A stretch of DNA of 64,000 nt from Novosphingobium beihaiense (lineage in GTDB: Bacteria; Pseudomonadota; Alphaproteobacteria; Sphingomonadales; Sphingomonadaceae): NCBI RefSeq assembly GCF_022832375.1, contig NZ_JALHLG010000005.1, positions 434,001-498,000 on the forward strand, in the 5' to 3' direction. Numbering within the stretch: the first letter of the stretch is position 1; the number at the start of each line of letters is the position of its first letter. Below, piece after piece: positions 38,666 through 46,704 of this stretch. Position numbers and translations under genes: made by a program. The notes beneath the pieces are model-generated. The model saw only the letters and a program-made list of their open reading frames with translations. It had not been told where the DNA came from and did not search any database.

Positions 38666-39190
38666 ATGCCTATGACAGGCTTTGACATCGCCGTTCTGCT
38701 CTTCGTCGGGCTGGGCGCTATTACCGGCTTCCTGCGCGGGTTCGTGCAGGAGATTCTGGCGCTGGGCGCCTGGGTCTTCGCGATCCTGGCCATCCGCATG
38801 CTGCACACGCCGCTGACCTATTGGCTGACGGAGCATATCGGCACCGAATCGGGGGCAGGCGTGCTCGCCTTCGTCCTGCTGCTGCTGGTGCCTTACGTGG
38901 CGGTCAAAGTGGTGGCCGGATGGGCGGGCAAGGCAAGCCGGGCTTCGGTGCTCGGGCCGATCGACCGCGTGCTGGGTTTGGGCTTCGGCGCGGTGAAGGG
39001 CGTGGTGATCATCGTGCTGGGCTTTTCGGTGCTGGTGCTGGGATATGACACGATCTGGGGCCCCGAGGGGCGGCCGGACTGGATCACAAAGTCGCGCACT
39101 TATCCGTTCATCAATGCCAGCAGTGAAGCGCTGGTGCAGCTTATCGCCGAACGCCGCCGTGAGGCGGTGGCACAAGACAAGGAGGCCTGA
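38666..39190 (+). CDS. cvpA: CvpA-family membrane protein
   Basis: 174 residues with four predicted membrane helices (near residues 5-25, 32-48, 63-82 and 107-127) and the CvpA signature FDIAVLLFVGLGAITGFLRGFVQEILALGAW. E. coli CvpA is needed for colicin V production and for envelope or bile-stress tolerance; its biochemical activity is unknown. It lies five bases after radA, a conserved pairing in alphaproteobacteria (radA-cvpA, often with purF). The start may be the ATG at 38666 or the one two codons on. Confidence 0.9.
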   Translation: MPMTGFDIAVLLFVGLGAITGFLRGFVQEILALGAWVFAILAIRMLHTPLTYWLTEHIGTESGAGVLAFVLLLLVPYVAVKVVAGWAGKASRASVLGPIDRVLGLGFGAVKGVVIIVLGFSVLVLGYDTIWGPEGRPDWITKSRTYPFINASSEALVQLIAERRREAVAQDKEA

Positions 39191-39193
39191 GGC

Positions 39194-39625
39194 ATGTCCG
39201 CCACGGTCCTCTATACGCCCGAAGTGCTCGGTCTTGCCGTTGAACTCGCGCGTGTGCCGCTGACGGACGATCTGCCGCTGCGGGGCGAGGCGCGCTCCAA
39301 GAGCTGCGGCAGCACGATCGTGCTGGGGTTGGATACCGCCGCTGACGGCACGGTCTCGAAAATCGGCGTGCGCAGTCAGGCCTGCGCGATCGGGCAGGCC
39401 GCCGCCGCCATATTCGTGCAGGGCGCGCCTGGCCGGGACGGCGGCGCCATCCACGCTGCGGGGAAGGCCATTGCCGCGTGGCTCGCGGGAGAGGCGGACA
39501 TGCCGGACTGGCCCGGCCTTTCCACGATTGCCGCCGCGCGGGACTATCCCGCACGGCACGGTGCGGTCATGCTGCCGTGGAACGCAGCGATGCAGGTGCT
39601 TCCCAGCGGGTCTGTGGACGTCTAG
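39194..39625 (+). CDS. Iron-sulfur cluster scaffold-like protein (IscU/NifU_N fold), two-cysteine form
   Basis: 143 residues with the NifU_N/IscU pattern: Cys38 in RSKSCGSTIVLGL and Cys64 in SQACAIGQAAAAIF. Canonical IscU/SufU scaffolds have a third conserved cysteine nearer the C terminus; none is present here. The protein may thus be a carrier or a divergent scaffold rather than a primary assembly site. It lies three bases after cvpA and 36 before the MHS transporter. The family identification is good; the role is inferred. Confidence 0.78.
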   Translation: MSATVLYTPEVLGLAVELARVPLTDDLPLRGEARSKSCGSTIVLGLDTAADGTVSKIGVRSQACAIGQAAAAIFVQGAPGRDGGAIHAAGKAIAAWLAGEADMPDWPGLSTIAAARDYPARHGAVMLPWNAAMQVLPSGSVDV

Positions 39626-39661
39626 AGCCCAAGCTCCGGGGTAGGAAACGGGGGAGAACGT

Positions 39662-41326
39662 ATGGCAGACCTGCACCAGCATCCGCACGGGCCAGAGCCC
39701 AGCGCATCCGACATCCGGATGGTGATTGCGGCATCCTCCGCCGGCACAATCTTCGAGTGGTACGATTTCTTTATCTACGGCACGCTCGCCAGTTTTGTTG
39801 GCAAGGCGTTCTTTCCCTCGGTTGGCCCGACGTTGCAGATCCTGCTGGTCTGGGCCGGTTTCGCGGTCGGCTTCGGGTTCCGGCCGCTGGGCGCTATCCT
39901 GTTCGGCTATTTCGGCGACAAGCTCGGCCGCAAGTACACTTTCCTCGTAACGGTGACGCTGATGGGCATTTCGACGGCCGGTGTCGGCCTCACCCCGTCG
40001 GCGGAAACGATCGGGCTGTGGGCGCCGTTCATCGTCATCCTGCTGCGCATCCTGCAAGGCCTTGCACTGGGCGGGGAGTATGGCGGCGCCGCGATCTATG
40101 TGTCGGAACATTCGCCGCCCGGCAGGCGCGGCTATTTCACCGGCTTCATCCAGAGCAGCGTGGTCGGCGGGTTCGTGCTCTCGATCATCGTCGTCCTGCT
40201 CAACCAGGCGGCGTTTTCGGAGGATACGCTGGCGGACTGGGGCTGGCGCGTGCCGTTCCTGCTGTCGCTCGCGCTGCTGGCGATCTCGCTGTGGATGCGC
40301 CTCAAGCTTTCCGAAAGCCCCGTCTTCCTCGCCATGCGCGAAGAGGGCGAAATTTCGGGCAATCCCTTTGCCGAGAGCTTCACCTATCCCGGCAACAAGA
40401 AGCGGATCTTCGTCGCGCTGTTCGGGGTGACGGGTATCCTGACGACGATCTGGTACACGGCGTTCTTTTCGTCGCTGTCGTTCCTCAAGGGGCCGATGCG
40501 GGTCGATGCCACGGTGGTGGAAGTGGTCATCGGCCTGACCGCACTGGTCTCCATGAGCTTTTACGTCATGGTCGGCGCATGGTCGGACAAAGTGGGGCGC
40601 AAGCGGCCGCTGGTGATCGGCGCCGCCCTGGCGCTGGCGCTGCTGTTTCCGCTGTTCTGGGGGCTGGGCTCGCTTGCCAATCCCGGGCTGCAGGCCAGCG
40701 CCAGAGCCAACCCGGTGGTGGTTTCGGGCCGGGCGTGCAGCACTGACCCCTTTGCGGACCTCACCGGCAGCAAGCCGAGCGACTGCGGCAAGCTTCTGGA
40801 AACGCTGACGGCCAGCGGCGTGCCCTATTCGGTCAGGACTGCGGACGCACTTTCGCTGACCGTGGGCGGCCACGCCGTGGCGATCGCTCCCGAATGGCTC
40901 GCTGGCGATGCTGCGCACAAACAGGAAGCCGCAAAGGCGCGCAAGGCCGGGATAGAGGCGGCGCTTGCCGCCCGCGGTTTCGATTTCAGCGTGCAGCGCC
41001 CGGCGCTTCCGGCGCTGCTGGGGATCGCCGGTATCCTGCTGGTGCTCGGCGGCCTTTCGGCGCTGACATACGGCGGCGTGGCGGCGCAACTCACCGAAAT
41101 GTTCCCGGCGCCGATCCGCTACAGCTCGATGTCTATTCCCTATCATATCGGCGCGGGCTATCTGGGCGGCTTCCTTCCGTTGATCGCCAGCTACATCAAT
41201 GCGCGGACGGGCGATGCCTATGCAGGCCTGTGGTACACATGGGGCGTGGTGGCGTTCGGTCTGATAGTGGCGATCTGGGGCCTGCGCGGCGGGCCGCCTC
41301 GTGATTATGGTGACGATGCTTCTTGA
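39662..41326 (+). CDS. MHS-family (metabolite:H+ symporter) major-facilitator transporter with a large insertion
   Basis: 554 residues; typical MHS/ProP-like symporters have about 430-450. Core signatures are present: FEWYDFFIYGTLA, RPLGAILFGYFGDKLGRKYTF, LRILQGLALGGEYGGAAIYVSEHSPPGRRGYFTG and WSDKVGRKRPLVIG. An extra ~110-residue segment (about residues 345-455), hydrophilic with two cysteines (GRACSTDPF; KPSDCGKLL), is inserted between membrane helices in the C-terminal half, before PALPALLGIAGILLVLGG. Topology puts it most likely outside the membrane. The substrate is unknown; relatives carry organic acids, betaine or shikimate. The last codons overlap the alr start. Confidence 0.88.
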   Translation: MADLHQHPHGPEPSASDIRMVIAASSAGTIFEWYDFFIYGTLASFVGKAFFPSVGPTLQILLVWAGFAVGFGFRPLGAILFGYFGDKLGRKYTFLVTVTLMGISTAGVGLTPSAETIGLWAPFIVILLRILQGLALGGEYGGAAIYVSEHSPPGRRGYFTGFIQSSVVGGFVLSIIVVLLNQAAFSEDTLADWGWRVPFLLSLALLAISLWMRLKLSESPVFLAMREEGEISGNPFAESFTYPGNKKRIFVALFGVTGILTTIWYTAFFSSLSFLKGPMRVDATVVEVVIGLTALVSMSFYVMVGAWSDKVGRKRPLVIGAALALALLFPLFWGLGSLANPGLQASARANPVVVSGRACSTDPFADLTGSKPSDCGKLLETLTASGVPYSVRTADALSLTVGGHAVAIAPEWLAGDAAHKQEAAKARKAGIEAALAARGFDFSVQRPALPALLGIAGILLVLGGLSALTYGGVAAQLTEMFPAPIRYSSMSIPYHIGAGYLGGFLPLIASYINARTGDAYAGLWYTWGVVAFGLIVAIWGLRGGPPRDYGDDAS

Positions 41327-42359
41327 CGTACCCCGCCCGGCTCTGAGGCTTGGCTTCGATCCTGATGCTCTGCGTGCGAACTGGCAGGCGCTTGACCGGC
41401 TTTCCGGCGATGCGCGCGCCGGGGCCGCGGTCAAGGCGGATGGATACGGGCTCGGGGCCCGGCAGGTCGTGCCCGTTCTTCACGCCGCCGGATGCCACGA
41501 TTTCTTCGTGGCCCACTGGTCCGAAGCCGATGCCTTGCTGGACATAGCCGCGCCTGGATCGATTTCCGTTCTGCACGGCCCGCTGACCGATGCCGATGTG
41601 GCCTTTGCTTTGGCGAGCGGCGCCACGCCGGTCATCAACTCGCTGGAGCAGGCACGGCGCTGGCTTGCGGCGGGCGGCGGGCGGTGTCACCTCATGGTCG
41701 ATACCGGCATGAACCGTCTGGGCCTGCCGATGGCCGATCTGGGGGATGAAAGCGTTGCCGCGCTGGATGTGGACGTGCTGCTTTCGCACTTGGTTTCCGC
41801 AGAGGAGGAGACCCCGTTCAATGCCGTCCAGCGCGATCGCTGGGAGGAGGCCCGCAGGGCTGTGCTGCACCAGCGGGCGAGCCTTGCCAACAGTGCGGGC
41901 ATAGCGCTCGGCAGTGGCTATCACGGCGACCTTACCCGTCCGGGGATTGCCCTTTATGGCGGTGTGCCGCGCGCGGAGATGGCCGGAGACTTGCGGCAGG
42001 TGGTGCGCCCGCAAGTGGCCATTTTGCAAGTGCGAAATGTCGCGGCCGGAGAGACGGTCGGCTACAATGCCACATTTACCGCGAAGACGGCGATGCGTAC
42101 CGGCACGATCGCGCTGGGCTATGCCGATGGGTATCTGCGGTGCTGGTCCGGCAAGGGGCGGTTCCTCGCCGGCGGGCAGGTTCTGCCGGTGCTGGGCCGG
42201 GTGAGCATGGATATGACGGTCATCGACCTCAGCAGCGCGCCTGGCTTGCGTGAAGGGGATTGGGTTACGGCGGACTATGCACTGCCGGAAGCCTCCGCTG
42301 CGACAGGGCTTACCCAATACGAACTGCTGACCGTGCTCGGGCAGCGTTTCGCCCGTTAA
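41316..42359 (+). CDS. alr: Alanine racemase
   Basis: 347 residues from the ATG at 41316 (GGTG upstream; ATG 41307 and GTG 41301 are also in frame, all overlapping the end of the transporter gene). The PLP-binding lysine is in GAAVKADGYGLGA, close to the N terminus, and the second catalytic base Tyr in ETVGYNATFTA. MVDTGMNRLG and LGRVSMDMTVIDLS are further family motifs. It supplies D-alanine for peptidoglycan. The overlap with the transporter suggests coupled translation, but a functional link between the two is only a guess. Confidence 0.93.
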   Translation: MLLDVPRPALRLGFDPDALRANWQALDRLSGDARAGAAVKADGYGLGARQVVPVLHAAGCHDFFVAHWSEADALLDIAAPGSISVLHGPLTDADVAFALASGATPVINSLEQARRWLAAGGGRCHLMVDTGMNRLGLPMADLGDESVAALDVDVLLSHLVSAEEETPFNAVQRDRWEEARRAVLHQRASLANSAGIALGSGYHGDLTRPGIALYGGVPRAEMAGDLRQVVRPQVAILQVRNVAAGETVGYNATFTAKTAMRTGTIALGYADGYLRCWSGKGRFLAGGQVLPVLGRVSMDMTVIDLSSAPGLREGDWVTADYALPEASAATGLTQYELLTVLGQRFAR

Positions 42360-42378
42360 AGTGCGTTAATTCCGTCTT

Positions 42379-42392
42379 TTGCTGCGCAGCAA
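42379..42392. promoter_or_regulatory. TGC-rich palindrome upstream of phaR, candidate PhaR operator
   Basis: TTGCTGCGCAGCAA is a perfect 14-base palindrome 65 bases before the phaR ATG, with another TGC-rich stretch (GTTGCATTGCGAC) beginning a few bases later. PhaR proteins of Rhodobacter and Paracoccus bind TGC-rich, CTGC/GCAG-type sites and repress their own gene (recollection), so this is a good autoregulatory candidate. Confidence 0.55.
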
Positions 42393-42456
42393 TTTGTGTT
42401 GCATTGCGACATCCCTGAATGGTAACGTATCCGCACAAGCACAATGGGGATTGGTA

Positions 42457-43017
42457 ATGGCTGACAAGGCGTCGAACGACGACAACACGGTTATCATCAA
42501 GAAGTACGCCAACCGGCGGCTCTACAACACGCGCTCGTCGAGCTACATCACGCTCGATCATCTTGCGAAGATGACCCGTGAAGGCGTGGACTACAAGGTC
42601 CTCGACGCCAAGTCCGGTGCCGATATCACGCATACCATCCTGACCCAGATCATCATGGAAGAGGAAACCAACGGGGAGCAGATGCTGCCCGTGAATTTCC
42701 TGCGCGAGCTGATCGGCATGTACGGCAATTCGATGCAGTCGCTGATCCCGCACTACCTCGAAGCCTCGATGGAAAATTTCCGCGCCAACCAGAGCAAGCT
42801 GGCCAAGGCGTTCGAGGATAGTCTGGGCAACAATCCGCTCGCCAAGCTGGCCGAGCAGAACATGGCGATGTTCCGCGCAGCATCGGCGGCCTTCATGCCC
42901 GGCGCCGAAAAGGCGGAGGACAAACCCGCGGCCCCTGCCGAAGAGGGCGGAGACCTCTCCGCGCTCAAGGAACAGATGGCCGCGATGCAGAAGAAGCTTG
43001 ACGCGCTGGGCAAATAA
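42457..43017 (+). CDS. phaR: Polyhydroxyalkanoate synthesis regulator PhaR
   Basis: 186 residues from an ATG with GGGGATT upstream. The PHB/PHA accumulation regulator DNA-binding domain is at the N terminus (VIIKKYANRRLYNTRSSSYITLDHLAKMTREG). It is followed by the second domain (DVKVLDAKSGAD-like YKVLDAKSGADITHTILTQIIMEEE) and a C-terminal Ala/Lys/Glu coiled coil. PhaR represses phasin and its own gene and is released by nascent polyhydroxybutyrate granules. No PHA synthase or phasin gene is in the window, so its other targets are elsewhere. Confidence 0.95.
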   Translation: MADKASNDDNTVIIKKYANRRLYNTRSSSYITLDHLAKMTREGVDYKVLDAKSGADITHTILTQIIMEEETNGEQMLPVNFLRELIGMYGNSMQSLIPHYLEASMENFRANQSKLAKAFEDSLGNNPLAKLAEQNMAMFRAASAAFMPGAEKAEDKPAAPAEEGGDLSALKEQMAAMQKKLDALGK

Positions 43018-43082
43018 GGGCCAGCGGGTGCGCGCCGGGGGATGAACCTCCGGCCGTAACACCAAGTCAGGAAGAAGCACCC

Positions 43083-44621
43083 GTGTCTGCCATTCGCCAC
43101 GCCCTCTCGACCAAGCGCGAGGACGATTTCGCCCAGTGGTATCAGGAAGTCATTTCCGAGGCTGAAATGGCCGAGGAATCCGGTGTTCGCGGCTGCATGG
43201 TCATCAAGCCGTGGGGCTGGGGCATCTGGGAGCGCATCCAGCGCCTTATGGATGACCGGATCAAGGCTGCCGGTGTCCAGAACTGCTACTTCCCGCTGTT
43301 CATTCCGCTGTCCTACTTCGCCAAGGAAGCCGAGCACGTCGAAGGCTTTGCCAAGGAAATGGCGGTCGTCACGCACCACCGTCTGATTTCGGATGGGCAG
43401 GGCGGGCTCGTGCCCGATCCCGAAGCGAAGCTGGAAGAGCCGCTGATCGTGCGTCCGACATCGGAAACAGTGATTGGCGCGGCGATGTCGCGCTGGATCC
43501 AGTCCTGGCGCGATCTGCCGCTGCTCACCAACCAGTGGGCCAATGTCGTGCGCTGGGAAATGCGCACCCGCATGTTCCTGCGCACCAGCGAATTCCTCTG
43601 GCAGGAAGGCCACACCGCGCACGCCAATCGCGACGATGCGATGGAAGAGACGCTGCGCGCGCTCGAAATGTACCGCGATTTTGTCGAGACTGAGCTGGCG
43701 ATGCCGGTGATCACTGGCGAAAAGCCCGAGAACGAACGCTTCCCGGGTGCTGTCGCAACCTATTCGATCGAAGCGATGATGCAGGACGGCAAGGCGCTTC
43801 AGGCCGGCACCTCGCACTATCTCGGCACTGGTTTCGCACATGCTGCAGGCATTCAGTATCAGGACGCGGAAGGCGCGCAGCAATATTGCCATACCACCTC
43901 GTGGGGCACTTCCACCCGCATGGTCGGCGGCATGATCATGACGCATGGCGACGACGACGGGTTGCGCGTGCCGCCTGCGGTGGCGCCGCACCAGATCGTC
44001 ATCCTGCCGATGCTGCGCGATAAGCCCGAGGACGCCGAACTGCTCGCGTACTGCGAAGCGCTGCGCAAGGATCTCTCCGCGCTGTCCGCGCTGGGCGAGC
44101 CGGTGCGCGTGCAGCTTGATAAGCGCCCGGGCAAGGCCACGCAGAAGCGCTGGGCCTGGGTCAAGAAGGGCGTGCCGCTGATCCTTGAGATCGGCGGACG
44201 CGATGCGGCAGGCGGTCAGGTTTCCATGCTGCGCCGTGACAAGCTGTGGAACGAGGCCGCCAAGGCCAACTTCGTGGGCATGCCCAAGGAACACTTCGTC
44301 GCCATGGCAGGAGCCGAGCTGGAGAACATCCAGTCCGCGCTCTTTGCAGAGGCGGAAAGCCGGCGCGATGCGCAGATCACCCGCGTTTCCAGCTTCGCCG
44401 AAGTCGAAGCCTTCTTCTCGGAAGACAAGCGCTATCCGGGATGGGTGGAAGCCGGCTGGGCGCGCCCGACGGGTGATGAACTTGAAGCCGTCGTCCAGAA
44501 GCTCAAGGCGCTCAAGCTCACCATCCGCAATACCCCGCTCAAGGCGGAGCCGGTCAGCGGTGCGTGCATTTTCACGGGACAGCCCGCCGTTGAAAGCATA
44601 TACATCGCAAGGTCTTACTGA
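43083..44621 (+). CDS. proS: Prolyl-tRNA synthetase, type 3 (eukaryote/archaeal-like)
   Basis: 512 residues from a GTG. Class II aminoacyl-tRNA synthetase core with motif 2 (VVRWEMRTRMFLRTSEFLWQEGHTAH) and motif 3 (GGMIMTHGDDDGLRVPPAVAPHQIVI). The opening REDDFAQWYQEVISEAEMAEES and the lack of the editing insertion between motifs 2 and 3 mark it as the archaeal/eukaryotic-like type, not the bacterial ProRS. The C-terminal anticodon domain runs to the SY end (ESIYIARSY, as in that type). This is common in a minority of bacteria and probably reflects ancient transfer. Confidence 0.94.
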   Translation: MSAIRHALSTKREDDFAQWYQEVISEAEMAEESGVRGCMVIKPWGWGIWERIQRLMDDRIKAAGVQNCYFPLFIPLSYFAKEAEHVEGFAKEMAVVTHHRLISDGQGGLVPDPEAKLEEPLIVRPTSETVIGAAMSRWIQSWRDLPLLTNQWANVVRWEMRTRMFLRTSEFLWQEGHTAHANRDDAMEETLRALEMYRDFVETELAMPVITGEKPENERFPGAVATYSIEAMMQDGKALQAGTSHYLGTGFAHAAGIQYQDAEGAQQYCHTTSWGTSTRMVGGMIMTHGDDDGLRVPPAVAPHQIVILPMLRDKPEDAELLAYCEALRKDLSALSALGEPVRVQLDKRPGKATQKRWAWVKKGVPLILEIGGRDAAGGQVSMLRRDKLWNEAAKANFVGMPKEHFVAMAGAELENIQSALFAEAESRRDAQITRVSSFAEVEAFFSEDKRYPGWVEAGWARPTGDELEAVVQKLKALKLTIRNTPLKAEPVSGACIFTGQPAVESIYIARSY

Positions 44622-44645
44622 CACGAACGCAGCAAGGGGAATGCG

Positions 44646-45242
44646 ATGATCGAGGCTGTCCGGCATAATCTGTCGAACCTGACGAACTTTTCCGGCCGGG
44701 ATTCGCGCTCCACCTTCTGGTTCTACATCCTGTTTCTGGTCATCATCCAGATCGTGCTCTACATCGGGTTTACGGTCTTCATGGGCGGCGCGATGATGGT
44801 CGATGCGGTCCAGTCCGCCCGCGACGGGGCCAATGAAGCCGCCGTACAGCATCAGGTCGTCCTGAAGATGGCCGGAATGATGCGAACGACGATGTGGATG
44901 TCCGTCACATTGTCCGCCGTCATGACGGCGATGACGGCGGCATCGTTCACCCGGCGGCTCCACGATTCGGGCAAGAGCGGATGGATCATGGGCCTGGCAG
45001 TGGTGTTGCAACTGCTCACGATCGTGCTGAGCATCGGCATGATCGGGGATCTCGTCACTTACATGTCATCGTTGAAGTTTGACGATCCGGCCGCGATGCA
45101 GGCCGCGGCGCGGGCCCAGCAGGGCAAGACCATGCTGCCCAATCTGGCAGGCTGGGCATCCTATCTCATCGTGATCGTGTTCGGCGTCTGGCCCTCCAGC
45201 GATGGCGACAACCGCTACGGGCCCGAACCCGAACACCTCTGA
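44646..45242 (+). CDS. DUF805 membrane protein
   Basis: 198 residues with the DUF805 pattern: FSGRDSRSTFWFYILFLVIIQIVLYIGF at the N terminus, then ASFTRRLHDSGKSGWIMGLAVVLQLLTIVLSIGMI and the C-terminal VFGVWPSSDGDNRYGPEP. About four membrane helices. The RRLHDSGKSGW loop is conserved throughout the family. It is an inner-membrane protein of unknown function. It follows proS by 24 bases and is probably co-transcribed. Confidence 0.9.
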   Translation: MIEAVRHNLSNLTNFSGRDSRSTFWFYILFLVIIQIVLYIGFTVFMGGAMMVDAVQSARDGANEAAVQHQVVLKMAGMMRTTMWMSVTLSAVMTAMTAASFTRRLHDSGKSGWIMGLAVVLQLLTIVLSIGMIGDLVTYMSSLKFDDPAAMQAAARAQQGKTMLPNLAGWASYLIVIVFGVWPSSDGDNRYGPEPEHL

Positions 45243-45292
45243 TACCGCACGCCGCGCTTGCCAAGACAAGATCCCCGGCCGAAAGTCGCGCC

Positions 45293-46645
45293 ATGATCAG
45301 ACCCGCACCTATTTTTGCAGCAGGCCTGAGCGCCTTGTTCGCAGCCGCCTCGCCTGCAGGCGCCGGTACGCCTGAACAGGCAGAGGTATCGCAGGCCCGG
45401 CTGCAGGCCGAGGTTGAAACTCTGGTAGGGTTCGGCACCCGCCACACGCTTTCTTCGCAGACCGATCCGCACCGCGGCATCGGCGCTGCCCGGCGCTGGG
45501 CCGAGGCGCAGTTTCGCGCAAGCTCCAGGGCCTGCGGCGATTGCCTTGAAATCGTTACGCCCGAAACCATGGTGAGCGGAACGCGCATTCCCGCGCCTGT
45601 GCGTCTGGTAGATGTCGTCGCGATCCAGCGGGGCACTCAGCGGCCCGGCGAAGTGGTTATCGTGCAGGGACATATCGATAGCCGCGTATCCGATGTCATG
45701 GACGCTGCGAGCGATGCGCCCGGCGCCAATGACGATGGCTCCGGCACTGCGCTGGTGCTGGAGGCCGCGCGCGTCCTGTCCAGGCACAAGTTTCCCGCCA
45801 CGATCGTCTATGCCGTGCTTTCGGGCGAGGAGCAGGGGCTCTACGGCGGCAAGCTGCTGGCCGACTATGCCGCGCGGCAGGGCTGGACGGTCAAGGCCGT
45901 GCTCAACAACGATATCGTCGGCGGATCGTGCGGATCGGACGGTTATTGCGACGATACCCATGTCCGCGTGTTCTCCGAAGGCCCGCGTGCCGATGCGACG
46001 GACAAGACGCGCGCCGCCGCCCGGCGTTTCGGCGGTGAGAATGACAGCCCGGGGCGCAACATATCCCGCTATATCGCCACAATGGCAGGCGATGTGCAGT
46101 CCGGGCTCGCCGTTCGTCAGATCTGGCGGGCCGATCGCATGGGGCGCGGCGGAGACCAGACGCCGTTTCTTGAAATGGGTTATCCGGCGGTGCGTTTCAC
46201 CGTCGCGGTGGAGGACTATAATCGCCAGCATCAGGACCTGCGCACGCGGGACGGCGTGACCTATGGCGACACGGTGGCAGGGATGGATTTCCCTTATCTC
46301 GCCAAAGTCACGCGGTTGAATGTCGCCGCGCTGGCGGCGCTGGCCAGCGCGCCCATGCCGCCTGCGCCCGTAGCCGATGCCGCGGTGAAGACATGGACGG
46401 ACGTGACATGGCAGCCGGTTCCGGGCGCAGCGGCCTACAACGTGTGGCGGCGCGCGACCGATGCTGCGCAATGGGAAGCGGGGCCCATCGTGACTGGCAC
46501 CGGCCAGACCAGCGTCCGGCTTGAGGGGCTGCGCGGGGATGACTGGATTCTCGGCGTCAGCTCTCTTGCGGCGGACGGCAGCGAAAGCCCGGTGGCAGCG
46601 GCCGTGCCCGGCGGTGCGTTCGGGCCGCTCGCCGCGCAGCCATGA
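45293..46645 (+). CDS. Secreted M28-family metallopeptidase
   Basis: 450 residues with a signal peptide (MIRPAPIFAAGLSALFAAASPAGA). The M28 aminopeptidase core shows the zinc-ligand motifs GHIDSR, GANDDGSGTALVLEAARVL, SGEEQGLYGGK and LNNDIVGG, with another histidine near RQHQDLRTRDG. The C-terminal ~90 residues (KTWTDVTWQPVPGAAAYNVWRRA ... DGSESPVAAAV) look like a fibronectin-III-type beta domain. It probably hydrolyses peptides in the periplasm or outside the cell. It stands 50 bases after the DUF805 gene and 59 before rnr. Confidence 0.9.
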   Translation: MIRPAPIFAAGLSALFAAASPAGAGTPEQAEVSQARLQAEVETLVGFGTRHTLSSQTDPHRGIGAARRWAEAQFRASSRACGDCLEIVTPETMVSGTRIPAPVRLVDVVAIQRGTQRPGEVVIVQGHIDSRVSDVMDAASDAPGANDDGSGTALVLEAARVLSRHKFPATIVYAVLSGEEQGLYGGKLLADYAARQGWTVKAVLNNDIVGGSCGSDGYCDDTHVRVFSEGPRADATDKTRAAARRFGGENDSPGRNISRYIATMAGDVQSGLAVRQIWRADRMGRGGDQTPFLEMGYPAVRFTVAVEDYNRQHQDLRTRDGVTYGDTVAGMDFPYLAKVTRLNVAALAALASAPMPPAPVADAAVKTWTDVTWQPVPGAAAYNVWRRATDAAQWEAGPIVTGTGQTSVRLEGLRGDDWILGVSSLAADGSESPVAAAVPGGAFGPLAAQP

Positions 46646-46704
46646 CTGTGCGCGGATAGGCAGGCGCCATTGCATTCGGGCGTGTGAGGCCCCATGGCTG
46701 CGCG

